Below, piece after piece: positions 14,270-22,269 of a DNA stretch of 64,000 nt. Positions within the stretch are counted from its first letter, which is position 1, and each line of letters starts with the position of its first letter. The notes beneath the pieces were generated by a model that was not told where the DNA came from, made no database searches, and saw only the letters and a program-made list of their open reading frames with translations. This DNA is from CAZMGB01 sp964565775 (GTDB lineage Bacteria; Chloroflexota; Dehalococcoidia; DSTF01; JALHUB01): positions 51,986-115,985 of the forward strand of contig CAZMGB010000012.1 in the NCBI GenBank assembly GCA_964565775.1, written 5' to 3'. A program made the position numbers and the translations under genes.

Positions 14270-15622
14270 CTAGACCTCCGGCACGCTCTTCATCGCCTCC
14301 CGTACCTTCTCCTCCGGGTACGCGTAGTCCTCGAGCTCGCCGGCGAAGTACTTGTCGTAGGCGGCGAGGTCGAGGAGGCCGTGGCCGCTGTGGTTGAACA
14401 GAATCACCCTGGCTTCGCCCGCCTCCTTGGCCGCCAGCGCCTCGTCGATCGCACCGCGGATGCAGTGGGCGGTCTCCGGGGCGGAGATGATGCCCTCGGT
14501 TCGAGCGAACTGCACCGCCGCGTCGAAGATGGGCTTCTGATGGAACGCCCTGGCCTCCATGTGGCCGTGGTCCACGAGCTGGCAGATGAGCGGGGCCATC
14601 GCGTGGTAGCGCAGCCCGCCCGCGTGGATCCCCGGCGGCACGAAGGTGTGGCCCAGCGTGTGCATCTTCATCAGAGGCGTGGTGCCGGCCGTATCGCCGA
14701 AGTCATACCGGTACTGTCCCCTCGTAACGCTGGGGCAGGCCTCAGGCTCGCAGGCAACGAAGCGGGTCTTCTTGCCCTCGACCAGCCGCTCGCGCATGAA
14801 GGGAAGCGCCAGGCCGGCGTAGTTGGAGCCGCCACCGATGCAGCCGAGGACCACGTCCGGGTACTCGCCCGCCATCTCCATCTGCTTCAACGCCTCCTGG
14901 CCGACGACGGTCTGGTGCAGGAGCACGTGGTTGAGGACGCTACCCAGCGAGTACTTGGTGTCGTCGCGCGTGGCGGCGTCCTCCACCGCCTCGCTGATGG
15001 CGATGCCCAGGCTGCCCGGCGACTCCGCGTCCATCGCGAGGATGTCCCTGCCAGCCTTGGTGTCGGTGCTCGGGCTGGGGACGATCGTTGCCCCCCACGT
15101 CTCCACCATCGAGCGCCGGTAGGGCTTCTGATAGTAGCTGACCTTCACCATGTAGACCTTACATTCGAGGCCGAAGAAGTTGCAGCCCATGGCCAGGGCA
15201 CTACCCCACTGGCCGGCGCCCGTCTCGGTGGTGATGCGCTTGACGCCCTCCTGCCGGTTGAAGTAGGCCTGGGCGACGGCGGTGTTGGGCTTATGCGAGC
15301 CCGCAGGGCTGACGCCCTCCCACTTGTAGTAGATGTGGGCGGGCGTATCCAGGGCCTTCTCCAGCCGGTGGGCGCGATAGAGGGGGCTGGGACGCCACAG
15401 GCGGTAGATGTCCTGCACCTCCTCCGGGATGTCGATGTAGCGCTCGGTGCTGACCTCCTGCTGGATGAGGGCCATGGGGAAGAGGGGCGCCAGGTCCTCG
15501 GGCCCGATCGGCTGGTGGGTAGCCGGGTGGATGGGCGGTGGTGGCTCCCAGGGTAGGTCCGCCATGATGTTGTACCACCGGCCGGGCATCTCCTTCTCCG
15601 GAAGAACGAACTTGGTCTGCAT
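14270..15622 (-). CDS. trpB2: TrpB2-type tryptophan synthase beta chain
   Basis: The 450-residue PLP enzyme belongs to the TrpB2 branch. It has the long N-terminal region (YNIMADLPWEPPPPIHPAT, then RPSPLYRAHRLEKAL) and the PLP lysine in GSHKPNTA, in place of the TrpB1 HKINN. ITTETGAGQWGSALAMG and GCIGGGSNYAGLALPF are also present. TrpB2 enzymes use indole and serine (or phosphoserine in some species) but usually lack a tight TrpA interface, and may salvage indole. It is the first gene after the T-box leader, with a strong AAGGAGG ribosome site before the ATG at 15622. Confidence 0.94.
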   Translation of the reverse strand: MQTKFVLPEKEMPGRWYNIMADLPWEPPPPIHPATHQPIGPEDLAPLFPMALIQQEVSTERYIDIPEEVQDIYRLWRPSPLYRAHRLEKALDTPAHIYYKWEGVSPAGSHKPNTAVAQAYFNRQEGVKRITTETGAGQWGSALAMGCNFFGLECKVYMVKVSYYQKPYRRSMVETWGATIVPSPSTDTKAGRDILAMDAESPGSLGIAISEAVEDAATRDDTKYSLGSVLNHVLLHQTVVGQEALKQMEMAGEYPDVVLGCIGGGSNYAGLALPFMRERLVEGKKTRFVACEPEACPSVTRGQYRYDFGDTAGTTPLMKMHTLGHTFVPPGIHAGGLRYHAMAPLICQLVDHGHMEARAFHQKPIFDAAVQFARTEGIISAPETAHCIRGAIDEALAAKEAGEARVILFNHSGHGLLDLAAYDKYFAGELEDYAYPEEKVREAMKSVPEV

Positions 15623-15652
15623 GATGACCTCCTTAACGTGTTCGACTCAAAC

Positions 15653-15682
15653 AAAAACCCCCGCCCCTAGGGGCGAGGGAAC
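15653..15682 (-). terminator. Intrinsic terminator of the trp T-box leader
   Basis: On the minus strand a palindrome, CGCCCCTAGGGGCG (15662-15675), with extra flanking pairs is followed by a run of five T (15657-15653). It lies right after the T-box sequence and before trpB2, so it is the conditional terminator competing with the antiterminator. Confidence 0.88.
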
Positions 15683-15804
15683 TCTCGCGGTGCCACCCCG
15701 GTTCCCGACGGCGTCGGGATCTCTTTCCGGGTACGTCCGCCTGAAGCGGAGATACCCTGGGCTCTGCTAACGGTGCCCCTCCGGCGGAGCCTACTCGGAC
15801 GCGA

Positions 15805-15878
15805 GCAGACAAACATCCAAACATTTAAGCAGACTGCCTATTACCCTGTCTGCTTGTCTCGTTGTTTGCTTGTTTGCC
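15805..15878. repeat. Imperfect palindrome inserted in the T-box leader
   Basis: A 74-bp A/C-rich on one arm, G/T-rich on the other, imperfect inverted repeat contains GCAGACAAACATCCAAACA at one end and TTGTTTGCTTGTTTGCC at the other. AAGCAGA and TCTGCTT-type arms face each other near the centre. The 6-bp sequence CTACTC occurs just outside on both sides (15791-15796 and 15881-15886), which may be a target-site duplication. Its composition is unlike the surrounding GC-rich RNA. Confidence 0.6.
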
Positions 15879-16021
15879 GTCTACTCCCTTTCGGTCCGCG
15901 GCTCCCAGGTCCATTCACCCGCTGCGCTTGCGCCGGCTCCCACCTTCCCCGGCTCTCTGAGCCTCGCTTTGCGGGCTACTAGTCCTGTTCGCAGCCGCTC
16001 ACGTTATGACGATTTGCAGCG

Positions 16022-16050
16022 ACTATACACGCCCCAACAGAAGCTGTCAA
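16022..16050 (-). promoter_or_regulatory. Sigma-70-type promoter of the trp operon
   Basis: On the minus strand, TTGACA (16050-16045) and TATAGT (16027-16022) are separated by exactly 17 bp. The predicted start near 16015 would place the whole T-box in the 5' leader. Confidence 0.82.
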
Positions 16051-16123
16051 GACCACATCATGACTGGCGAATGCGCGATGGGGGCAGGTGCACGCCTCCA
16101 CGACACCAGGATGCGCAGTCAAG

Positions 16124-17233
16124 CTAAGGGGCGACCATCGCCCGCGTGATCTTGGTGGGCGCCTTTTCCTTCGCCTGCCATTCGGCCTGCTCGAAGGCGT
16201 CGTTGATCTCCTCCAGCTTGAACTTGTGCGAGACTACCTTGTCGAAGGGATACTTGTCCTTCGTCCGCACCAGGAAGTCCAGGGCCTGCGGTATCACCCA
16301 GGGTTGGTACTGGATCACGCCCACGACGCGGCGGCTCTGCCAGACCAGTGTCGACGGGTCGAAGGGGACGGTGCTCCCCATGCTGATGTTGCCGATCTCC
16401 AGGTAGGTGCCGCCGTTCCGCACCATCCCCACGCCCTCAGGCACGACGGCGGGCATGCCCACGTACTCGCCCACGACGTCGGCGCCCCGGTTCCCGGTCA
16501 ACCCCATGACCTGGAGGACCCTCTGTTCGGGCGCCTTGACCTCGTTGATATCGACGGTGGCGTCAGCGCCGAAGCGCTTCGCCTCCTCCAGTCGCGCGGG
16601 CACGCCGTCGATGGCGATGACCATGCCGGCACCCATCTCCTTGGCGACGGCGCAGGAGCTGAGACCGAGACCGCCGAGGCCCTGCGCCACGTAGATGTCG
16701 CCGAGCTTGAGGCCGGCGACCTGCAGGCCGTACGTAACCTGGCAAAGGGCGCAGTTCACGGGGGCTACCACCTCGTCCGAGAGCTCGTCCGGCACCTTGA
16801 ACACCCAATGGCCGGGCTTGAGGTAGTAGTACTCGCCGTAGGCGCCGGTGAAGGGGGTAGGGCCCATGTGGATGCTGAGGGCGTTTGCGGGGCAGGCGGC
16901 GTACTCGCCGCGGCTGCACTGGTAGCAGCGACGACAGGGGTAGAAGTACGGGTAGCAGATGCGATCGCCCTCCTGGAGGGGGCGCCCCAGCGAGTCGGCC
17001 TTGATCTCCGAGCCGAGCTTGTGGACGCGACCGACCATCTCGTGGCCGACGACGCGGTTGGCCAGCATGCCGAAGACAGGAGAATCGCCGCGCCAGATGT
17101 GCAGATCGGAGCCGCAGATCCCCGCCAGGCTCACCTTGACTACGATGCCGCCGGGCTCGGGGTCGGGCACCGGGAACTCCTGCACCTCGTAGCCTTTGCC
17201 GGCCCCGAGAAAGACTGCTGCCTTGCCATTCAT
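16124..17233 (-). CDS. Zinc-dependent MDR-family alcohol dehydrogenase
   Basis: The 369-residue medium-chain dehydrogenase has the catalytic zinc ligands in GICGSDLHIW and GHEMVGRV. A structural zinc cluster lies in YPCRRCYQCSRGEYAACPA. The Rossmann region is GLGGLGLSSCAVAKEMGAG, with VIAIDG after it. It should oxidise an alcohol or polyol with NAD(P)+; the substrate is not predictable. The ATG at 17233 has an AAGGAGG ribosome site. It lies about 135 bp from gmk in the same direction and has no obvious pathway partner nearby. A second, more distant paralogue is at 42064. Confidence 0.88.
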   Translation of the reverse strand: MNGKAAVFLGAGKGYEVQEFPVPDPEPGGIVVKVSLAGICGSDLHIWRGDSPVFGMLANRVVGHEMVGRVHKLGSEIKADSLGRPLQEGDRICYPYFYPCRRCYQCSRGEYAACPANALSIHMGPTPFTGAYGEYYYLKPGHWVFKVPDELSDEVVAPVNCALCQVTYGLQVAGLKLGDIYVAQGLGGLGLSSCAVAKEMGAGMVIAIDGVPARLEEAKRFGADATVDINEVKAPEQRVLQVMGLTGNRGADVVGEYVGMPAVVPEGVGMVRNGGTYLEIGNISMGSTVPFDPSTLVWQSRRVVGVIQYQPWVIPQALDFLVRTKDKYPFDKVVSHKFKLEEINDAFEQAEWQAKEKAPTKITRAMVAP

Positions 17234-17368
17234 CGATCAGACCTCCTTGTCGAAGAAGAAACGGGCACGATGCACCCAAGGCTATTGCGCGAAGAGGGCC
17301 GACCGTATCTTATCTTGCCCGGACATAAAGTCAAGGGCGTGGCCAGTCGGCAATCGAACGGCTTGCGT

Positions 17369-17998
17369 CTAGAGGTGTACAGGGCGACGACCGGCTCGAG
17401 CCTTCTCGGCGGCGATGATGGCCACGACCCGCTCCACCGCTTCGTCCAGCTTCCCCCGCTCGTTGACGACAACGTGGTCGAACTGGTCGCGGCAGGCCAT
17501 CTCCCTCCCGGCCGTCTCCATGCGGAGCCGGAACGCGGACCCGTCCTCCGTCTCCCGCCGACGCAGGCGCTTCTCGAGCTCCGCCTGCGAAGCCGGCACC
17601 AGGAAGATGAAGAGGGCCTCGGGGGCCAGCTTCCGGATCGTCGCGGCGCCCTGAACGTCTATGCGCAGGATGACGTCCCGGCCCTGAGTCAGCGCCTCCC
17701 GCACCTGCGCCTTCGGAACACCGTAGCGATGGCCGTAGACCTCCGCATGCTCCAGGAGGCCGCCCTCGGCCAGGAGACGGTCGTACTCCTCCTCGCCCAG
17801 GAAGTGGTATTCGACTCCGTCCTTCTCGCCCTCTCGCGGCGGCCTGGTCGTGGCGGTGACGACGAAGTGGAAGGGAAGCCCCTTCTCCTTCATCCGGCCG
17901 AGCACCGCGTCCTTGCCCACGCCGGAAGGCCCGGAGAGTATGACGAGGAGCGGCACCGAAGAGGCGGGAGAATGGTGGTTCCGGGTCTCAGCCCTCAC
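17369..17998 (-). CDS. gmk: Guanylate kinase
   Basis: Gmk phosphorylates GMP to GDP with ATP. The 209-residue protein has the P-loop VILSGPSGVGKDAVLGRM, the GMP-binding TATTRPPREGEKDGVEYHFL, the Tyr-containing HRYGVPKAQV, and the lid segment RLRRRETEDG. It starts with GTG at 17998, overlapping the DUF370 stop as GTGA. The DUF370-gmk order is widely conserved in Firmicutes and Chloroflexota. The first 14 residues precede the normal start and may be dispensable. Confidence 0.95.
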   Translation of the reverse strand: MRAETRNHHSPASSVPLLVILSGPSGVGKDAVLGRMKEKGLPFHFVVTATTRPPREGEKDGVEYHFLGEEEYDRLLAEGGLLEHAEVYGHRYGVPKAQVREALTQGRDVILRIDVQGAATIRKLAPEALFIFLVPASQAELEKRLRRRETEDGSAFRLRMETAGREMACRDQFDHVVVNERGKLDEAVERVVAIIAAEKARAGRRPVHL

Positions 17999-18273
17999 AC
18001 CTCTCCCTCACCCGCCCGGCCGGGCGAAGTGCGGGCGACGGACACGCGACCGGCGATGGTCTCCGGGGTGATGGCAGCCAGCACGATGCTGCCGCTGTTC
18101 ATGAACACCACTGCCTTGGTGCGTCGACCGCTCGTCATGTCGATCGTCAGCCCCTTGGTGCGGCCCTCCTGGATCAGCCGCTTGATGGGGGCCGACCCCG
18201 GCGAGGCGATGCCGATAACGTGATTCACCGCCAGGTGATTGCCGAATCCGACGTGGATTAGCTCTGTGCTCAT
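17995..18273 (-). CDS. remA: DUF370 / RemA-family DNA-binding regulator
   Basis: RemA-like proteins are small DNA-binding regulators; in Bacillus subtilis RemA activates matrix and osmoprotection genes. The 92-residue product contains the family core LIHVGFGNHLAVNHVIGIAS, then PESAPIKR-like PGSAPIKRLIQEGRTKGL, then SGRRTKAVVFMNSGSIVLAA and ITPETIAGRV. The ATG at 18273 is preceded by AGAGGAGG, which decides it over an upstream GTG. It is coupled to gmk by overlap. Confidence 0.9.
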   Translation of the reverse strand: MSTELIHVGFGNHLAVNHVIGIASPGSAPIKRLIQEGRTKGLTIDMTSGRRTKAVVFMNSGSIVLAAITPETIAGRVSVARTSPGRAGEGEV

Positions 18274-18307
18274 GTCCACCTCCTCTGCAACGAGTGACCG
18301 CGTCCAC

Positions 18308-19618
18308 CTAGTCTGACGCGAGTCTTCGCAGGTCTTGCCAGAAGTCAGGATAAGAGACCGCAGTGGCCCCGGCGTCCTCGACGATCGTCTCGCCGCGCGC
18401 CAGGAGCCCCGTCACGGCCAGAGCCATCGCCAGCCGGTGGTCGCCGTGGCTCTGGCAGCGGCCACCCTCAAGCTCCTCTACGCCATCGATGGCCAGTCCA
18501 TCGGGCAGCTCCTCCACGCGCCCCCCCAGACATCGCAGCCCGTCCGCGGTGCTGGCGATCCGGTCCGATTCCTTGACCCGGAGCTCGCCCGCCCCACGGA
18601 TGATGGTCCGGCCCGGTGTCAGGGCCGCCGCCACCGCCACGGCCGGCACCTCGTCGATGAGGCGCGGTAGCATTCCCCCTTCGACGGTCACCGGCGAGAG
18701 GTGGCTGGAGCGCACCACGATGTCGGCCACGGGCTCGCCTCCCTGTTCGCGCTCCTCGCCGATCTCCAGGTCGGCGCCCATGGCCCGCAGCACGTCGACG
18801 ATGCCGCTGCGGGTGAAGTTGACGCCGACGCCGGGCAGGTGAACCTCGGCGTCGGGATGGACGGCGGCCGCCACCATCCAGAAGGCGGCGGCGCTGATAT
18901 CGCCGGGGACGCGCAGGCTCAGCGGCTCCAGCTCGGCCCGCTGCGGGAGGAGCCGCACGACGTCGCCCTCTCTCTCGATGCAAGCGCCCATGGCGCGCAA
19001 CATGCGCTCCGTGTGGTCTCGGGTCGCCACCGGCTCCTCGACGGCGGTCTCGCCGTCCGCGTGGAGGCCGGCCAGCAGCACCGCCGACTTGACCTGGGCG
19101 CTCGCCACCGGCAGCCGGTAGCGGAGGCCCCTGAGGCCACCGCCGCGAATGGCAATGGGAGGAAACGAGTCTCCGCCCCGGGCCCAGACCTGGGCGCCCA
19201 TGGCCCGCAGCGGCTCGACGATGCGGTCCATGGGTCGCGAGCGGAGGGACGAATCGCCGCTGAGGATCGAGAGGAAGGGCTGGCCCGCGAGGAGGCCGGA
19301 CAGCAGCCTCATGGTGGTGCCGGAGTTGCGGGCGTCGAGCACGTCTTCGCCCTCGCGGAGCCCGCCGCGACCGACACCTTCGATGCGCAGCCGGCCCGCC
19401 CCGTTGCCCTCCAGCGACCAGGGGACGCCGAGGGCCCTCAGGCACTCGAGGGTCGCCAGACAGTCCTCGGCCCGCAGGAAGTTCTCGACGACGGCCGGGC
19501 CCGAGGCGACGGCATTGAGAAGCGCCGCCCGGTGCGATATGGACTTATCGCCCGGCACGACTACGGTGCCCCTCAGCCTGCGAGGCGCCCTGATCGTCTG
19601 CTCCACAGTCTTCTCCAC
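18308..19618 (-). CDS. aroA: 3-phosphoshikimate 1-carboxyvinyltransferase (EPSP synthase)
   Basis: AroA adds enolpyruvate to shikimate 3-phosphate. The roughly 436-residue product has VVVPGDKSISHRAALLNAVA (substrate-binding Lys-Ser region), the DARNSGTTMRLLSGLLAG motif, GGDSFPPIAI, and the C-terminal RVKESDRIA plus DHRLAMALAV. The start is a GTG at 19618, 7 bp after tyrA ends; a second GTG 12 bp later has a better-placed GGAG. Residues upstream of these are not homologous. The active site contains an Ala in LLNAVASG rather than a Gly-rich class II variant, but I cannot assign a glyphosate class with confidence. Confidence 0.95.
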   Translation of the reverse strand: MEKTVEQTIRAPRRLRGTVVVPGDKSISHRAALLNAVASGPAVVENFLRAEDCLATLECLRALGVPWSLEGNGAGRLRIEGVGRGGLREGEDVLDARNSGTTMRLLSGLLAGQPFLSILSGDSSLRSRPMDRIVEPLRAMGAQVWARGGDSFPPIAIRGGGLRGLRYRLPVASAQVKSAVLLAGLHADGETAVEEPVATRDHTERMLRAMGACIEREGDVVRLLPQRAELEPLSLRVPGDISAAAFWMVAAAVHPDAEVHLPGVGVNFTRSGIVDVLRAMGADLEIGEEREQGGEPVADIVVRSSHLSPVTVEGGMLPRLIDEVPAVAVAAALTPGRTIIRGAGELRVKESDRIASTADGLRCLGGRVEELPDGLAIDGVEELEGGRCQSHGDHRLAMALAVTGLLARGETIVEDAGATAVSYPDFWQDLRRLASD

Positions 19619-19625
19619 GCCGGCG

Positions 19626-20648
19626 CTACGAGCGCCGCAGCCGCCGCTCCTTCTCCCGCTCCTTGGACCGCTCGTCAAGGGACTTTGTTATCTCTTTGGC
19701 GCGCCGGACCCAGTGCTCGCCCACCAGTAGCGCGGCCATTCGCTCGCCGGAACTGATCATATCCGCCTCGTTCTGCTCGGGGCGGGAGACCTGCGGCTGG
19801 AGGAGGAAGGTATCGCGGTCCATCTGAACGCGGGCCAGCGCCTTGAACAGCTCCTCCTCGTCGCCCTGGATCAGATCGCGATAGCGCCGCAGCTCACCGA
19901 TCATGCGGTCGAGCCAGTGAACGATGTTATCGCGGTTCGTGAGGGAGATGTCGTGGGCCATCTCCGGGTCGCCGGAACCGAGGCGGGTAAGGTCACGGAA
20001 GCCGCTCCCCGCCATGTTGGCTATCTCGGGCCAGGCCTCGCTCCCCCTCGCGAGGGAAAACAGCGAGGCGGAGACCATGATCGGCAGGTGACTCACCGCC
20101 GCCGCGTAGCTGTCGTGCTCCTCGGCGTCGATGAATGTGGGCCTGGCGCCGACGAGCTGCACAAGCCCTACGACGGTGTTGACAGCCCTCTCGCCCGCCG
20201 TAACCGCCGGGACGATGCAGTAGGGCCGGTCCACGAAGAGCTCCGCCTCCGCCTCTTCGATGCCCGACTTCTCCTTGCCTGCCATGGGGTGGCCGCCGAC
20301 GAAGTCCACGTGCTGGGGCAGCAGCTCCGCGGCCCATCTCAGTACCTCGGCCTTCGTGCTGCCGGTATCGGTTACGATGCAGCTCTCGCGCAGGTGCGGG
20401 CCCATCTCCTCCATCACGCTCCGGATGGCGAGTATGGGGGTGGCGACGATGACCATCGCGGCGTCCTGCACCGCCGATGACAGGTTCGGGGCCACGCGGT
20501 CCACAGCTCTCAGCTTCTTCGCCTTGTTGCCGGCCTCCCAGCTCTTGTCGAAGCCGACGATCTCGATGTCCTTCAGCAGCGCCTTCTTAAGGGCAAGCGC
20601 CAGGGAGCCGCCGATGAGCCCGAGACCAATGATCGACACTCGCTCCAC
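19626..20648 (-). CDS. tyrA: Prephenate dehydrogenase
   Basis: TyrA oxidises and decarboxylates prephenate to 4-hydroxyphenylpyruvate for tyrosine synthesis. The 340-residue protein starts with VSIIGLGLIGGSLALALKK, an NAD(P)-binding Rossmann motif. It has VTDTGSTKAEVLRWA and FVGGHPMAGKEKSGIEEAEA (active-site His region). VSHLPIMVSASL follows, then the helical dimer domain. No ACT domain is visible at the C-terminus, which instead ends in a charged helix. A GTG start at 20648 has a GGAGG ribosome site. It forms a unit with aroA downstream. Confidence 0.95.
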   Translation of the reverse strand: MERVSIIGLGLIGGSLALALKKALLKDIEIVGFDKSWEAGNKAKKLRAVDRVAPNLSSAVQDAAMVIVATPILAIRSVMEEMGPHLRESCIVTDTGSTKAEVLRWAAELLPQHVDFVGGHPMAGKEKSGIEEAEAELFVDRPYCIVPAVTAGERAVNTVVGLVQLVGARPTFIDAEEHDSYAAAVSHLPIMVSASLFSLARGSEAWPEIANMAGSGFRDLTRLGSGDPEMAHDISLTNRDNIVHWLDRMIGELRRYRDLIQGDEEELFKALARVQMDRDTFLLQPQVSRPEQNEADMISSGERMAALLVGEHWVRRAKEITKSLDERSKEREKERRLRRS

Positions 20649-20669
20649 GTCTAACCTCCGCCGCGTCGC

Positions 20670-21173
20670 CTAGACGGCCTCATCGGCTTGTTGCAGCAGC
20701 AAGAGCTGCCTGTCGCCCGTGGCCCGCTCCTCGTGCATCCTGATGAGCCGCACGGTCTCCGCCGGAGCGCCGCTCGCCTCAGCGAGGGCAGCGCCCAGCT
20801 CGGCGTGGTGAAGGGAACGCCATAGCGCCTGTCGCCAGGAAGCGCCACCTTCGGACGCCACCCGTGCCAGCAGCCTGGTCGAGGCGGCCTTCAGCACCAC
20901 GAAGGCCACCCGCTGCCACAGCCGAATGGCACCCTTGCCTACGTCATGGAGCAGGGCCGCCGCCAGGAGCGCCCGATCATCGTGGCCCTCTCGCTCCAGC
21001 GCGGAGAGGACATCCAGCGCATGCCGCTGGTCACGGAGAGCCATGCCGTAGAAGAGGCGCTGCTCCTGGGGGCTCAAGTAGCGGGCGACCCGGGCGCGGT
21101 CGGCCTCCCCGACCTCCGCTCTCAGGGCATCGAAGAACTGTCGGGAACGATACCTCGCCCTAGCCAAGAACAT
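20670..21173 (-). CDS. HD-domain protein
   Basis: The 167-residue protein has an HD metal-dependent phosphohydrolase pattern. The His of DQRHALDVLSAL comes first, then the AALLHDVGKGA doublet, then LHHAELGAALAEASGAP as the distal part. The C-terminal VRLIRMHEE segment fits the later family helices. Substrates of such short stand-alone HD proteins (nucleotides or cyclic nucleotides) are usually unknown. It starts inside the 3' end of the site-2 protease gene (14 bp overlap) and lies 21 bp upstream of tyrA. Confidence 0.82.
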   Translation of the reverse strand: MFLARARYRSRQFFDALRAEVGEADRARVARYLSPQEQRLFYGMALRDQRHALDVLSALEREGHDDRALLAAALLHDVGKGAIRLWQRVAFVVLKAASTRLLARVASEGGASWRQALWRSLHHAELGAALAEASGAPAETVRLIRMHEERATGDRQLLLLQQADEAV

Positions 21174-21885
21174 TGCCGTGAATCCCCGCCAGAAACCGCG
21201 TAATGCCGTTCACCGCCGGCGACATGATCCCGAAGAGGATGCTCACCGAACCATGCGTCACGAAGGGGAGGGCGACCAGCAGAATAAGGATGCCGGGCCC
21301 GTATCGCTCCAGGCTGGCCACGGAGGCCGAGAGGTCGCGGGGCAGGGCGCCCACCGCCACGCGGAAGCCGTCGAGAGGCGCCAGCGGGATGAGATTGAAG
21401 ACGGCCAGCACCACGTTGAAGATGACCAGCGAGCTCAGAAACAGCCCCAGATAGTCGCTGCCGTCCCAAAAGGAGACGCTGACCGGCACGAGAAAGGGCG
21501 TGTGCCAGGGCACCAGGCCCGCCTTGATGGGCGCCGCCAGAAGGCCCGCGAGCAGCAGGTTCGAGAGAGGGCCGGCGGCGGCCACCATCGCCATGCCCAC
21601 CTTGGCGCCGTTCAGCAATCGGCGCGGGTTCACAGGTACGGGCTTGCCCCAGCCAAAACCGCCGATGAAGAGCAGCACCGTCCCCGCCGGGTCGAGATGG
21701 GCCAGCGGGTTCAGCGACAGACGCCCCAGCACGCGTGGCGTCCGGTCTCCCAGCGCGACGGCGGCGAGGGCATGGCTGAACTCGTGAAACGCGATGCCCG
21801 CCAGCAGCGCGGTCACCACCGAGCCGAAGAAGACGACAAAGAGCCTGGGGCTGGCCTGTAGAAGGTCGGAATAGGCGAAAATCAA
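21160..21885 (-). CDS. Site-2 protease family (M50) membrane metalloprotease
   Basis: The 241-residue polytopic protein has the zinc motif AFHEFSHALAA and the distal NLIPLAPLDGFRV, where the Asp is the third zinc ligand. GRLSLNPLAHLDPAGTVL is also typical of the short rhomboid-independent M50 group. It probably cleaves transmembrane substrates. The inferred start is TTG at 21885 with an AGGAG ribosome site. The gene heads the run toward tyrA and aroA. Confidence 0.88.
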   Translation of the reverse strand: MIFAYSDLLQASPRLFVVFFGSVVTALLAGIAFHEFSHALAAVALGDRTPRVLGRLSLNPLAHLDPAGTVLLFIGGFGWGKPVPVNPRRLLNGAKVGMAMVAAAGPLSNLLLAGLLAAPIKAGLVPWHTPFLVPVSVSFWDGSDYLGLFLSSLVIFNVVLAVFNLIPLAPLDGFRVAVGALPRDLSASVASLERYGPGILILLVALPFVTHGSVSILFGIMSPAVNGITRFLAGIHGNVLG

Positions 21886-21915
21886 GGCGGGGCTCTCCTG
21901 AATTCGCTGAGATTC

Positions 21916-21924
21916 ATTATAACA
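21916..21924 (-). promoter_or_regulatory. Extended -10 promoter before the M50 protease gene
   Basis: The minus strand reads TGTTATAAT (21924-21916), a TGn extended -10 with a perfect TATAAT, about 30 bp before the start codon. No good -35 box is seen, which extended -10 promoters can tolerate. Confidence 0.5.
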
Positions 21925-22210
21925 TGGCCCTCAGAAGCGGCCACATCCCATCTGAAGCCCCTCCAGGGCGCGAGCGTCCTCCTGCCCAAGCTGCCCAGCA
22001 GGAGGCACGAGGGGCCGCTCCCTCCCCGGCACTACCGCGAGACTCGGGTCGTCCGGTGCCGGGTAGAGGCGAATAGACTGGACTGGCTGAAATCCCCAGA
22101 CCGCCGCGCCGGGGAAAGAACCCTCCCCAATCCGCCATCTTCGCGCCCGCTTCAGGCCGGTGTGGAGAACCATCCCAGCGAGAGAGCGACCGGCAGTCGA
22201 ACCGCCAGCC
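21925..22210. other. Divergent intergenic region
   Basis: This stretch separates the minus-strand M50 gene from the plus-strand DedA gene. Open frames on the minus strand here have no family resemblance. Apart from the two divergent promoters at its edges I see no RNA gene or repeat in it. Confidence 0.4.
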
Positions 22211-22240
22211 TTGACACCGCTCGAAGCGCCCTGCTAGACT
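22211..22240 (+). promoter_or_regulatory. Sigma-70-type promoter of the DedA gene
   Basis: TTGACA (22211-22216) and TAGACT (22235-22240) are separated by 18 bp. The predicted transcription start is near 22247, which argues that translation begins downstream of the first in-frame ATG at 22162. Confidence 0.65.
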
Positions 22241-22269
22241 CAGACAACGCGCTCAGGGCTCACTGCCCG

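Larger units (their letters stand above)
15650..15985 (-). promoter_or_regulatory. T-box riboswitch leader, specifier UGG (tryptophan)
   Basis: The minus-strand leader shows the T-box elements in order. AGAGAG is at 15958-15953. A stem I specifier region follows, with GAA (15916-15914) immediately before the codon TGG (15913-15911) and then ACCTGGGAG. Next come a GAGTAGG...CCGTTA region and the conserved antiterminator motif GGTGGCACCGCG within 15685-15699. The terminator follows at once. The UGG specifier agrees with downstream trpB2, trpS and trpE. Uncharged tRNA-Trp should stabilise the antiterminator and switch the operon on. The leader is longer than usual because a palindromic repeat (15805-15878) interrupts it. 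The 5' limit is approximate. Confidence 0.9.

Noticed and set aside
16088..18223. Plus-strand open frame of 711 codons
   Set aside because: It is antisense to the alcohol dehydrogenase and gmk genes, a shadow of GC-rich codon bias. The composition is rich in His, Arg, Asp and Leu, with no fold signature.
21917..22138. Minus-strand open frame of 73 codons upstream of the M50 gene
   Set aside because: It overlaps the inferred extended -10 promoter region and shows no motif or ribosome site.
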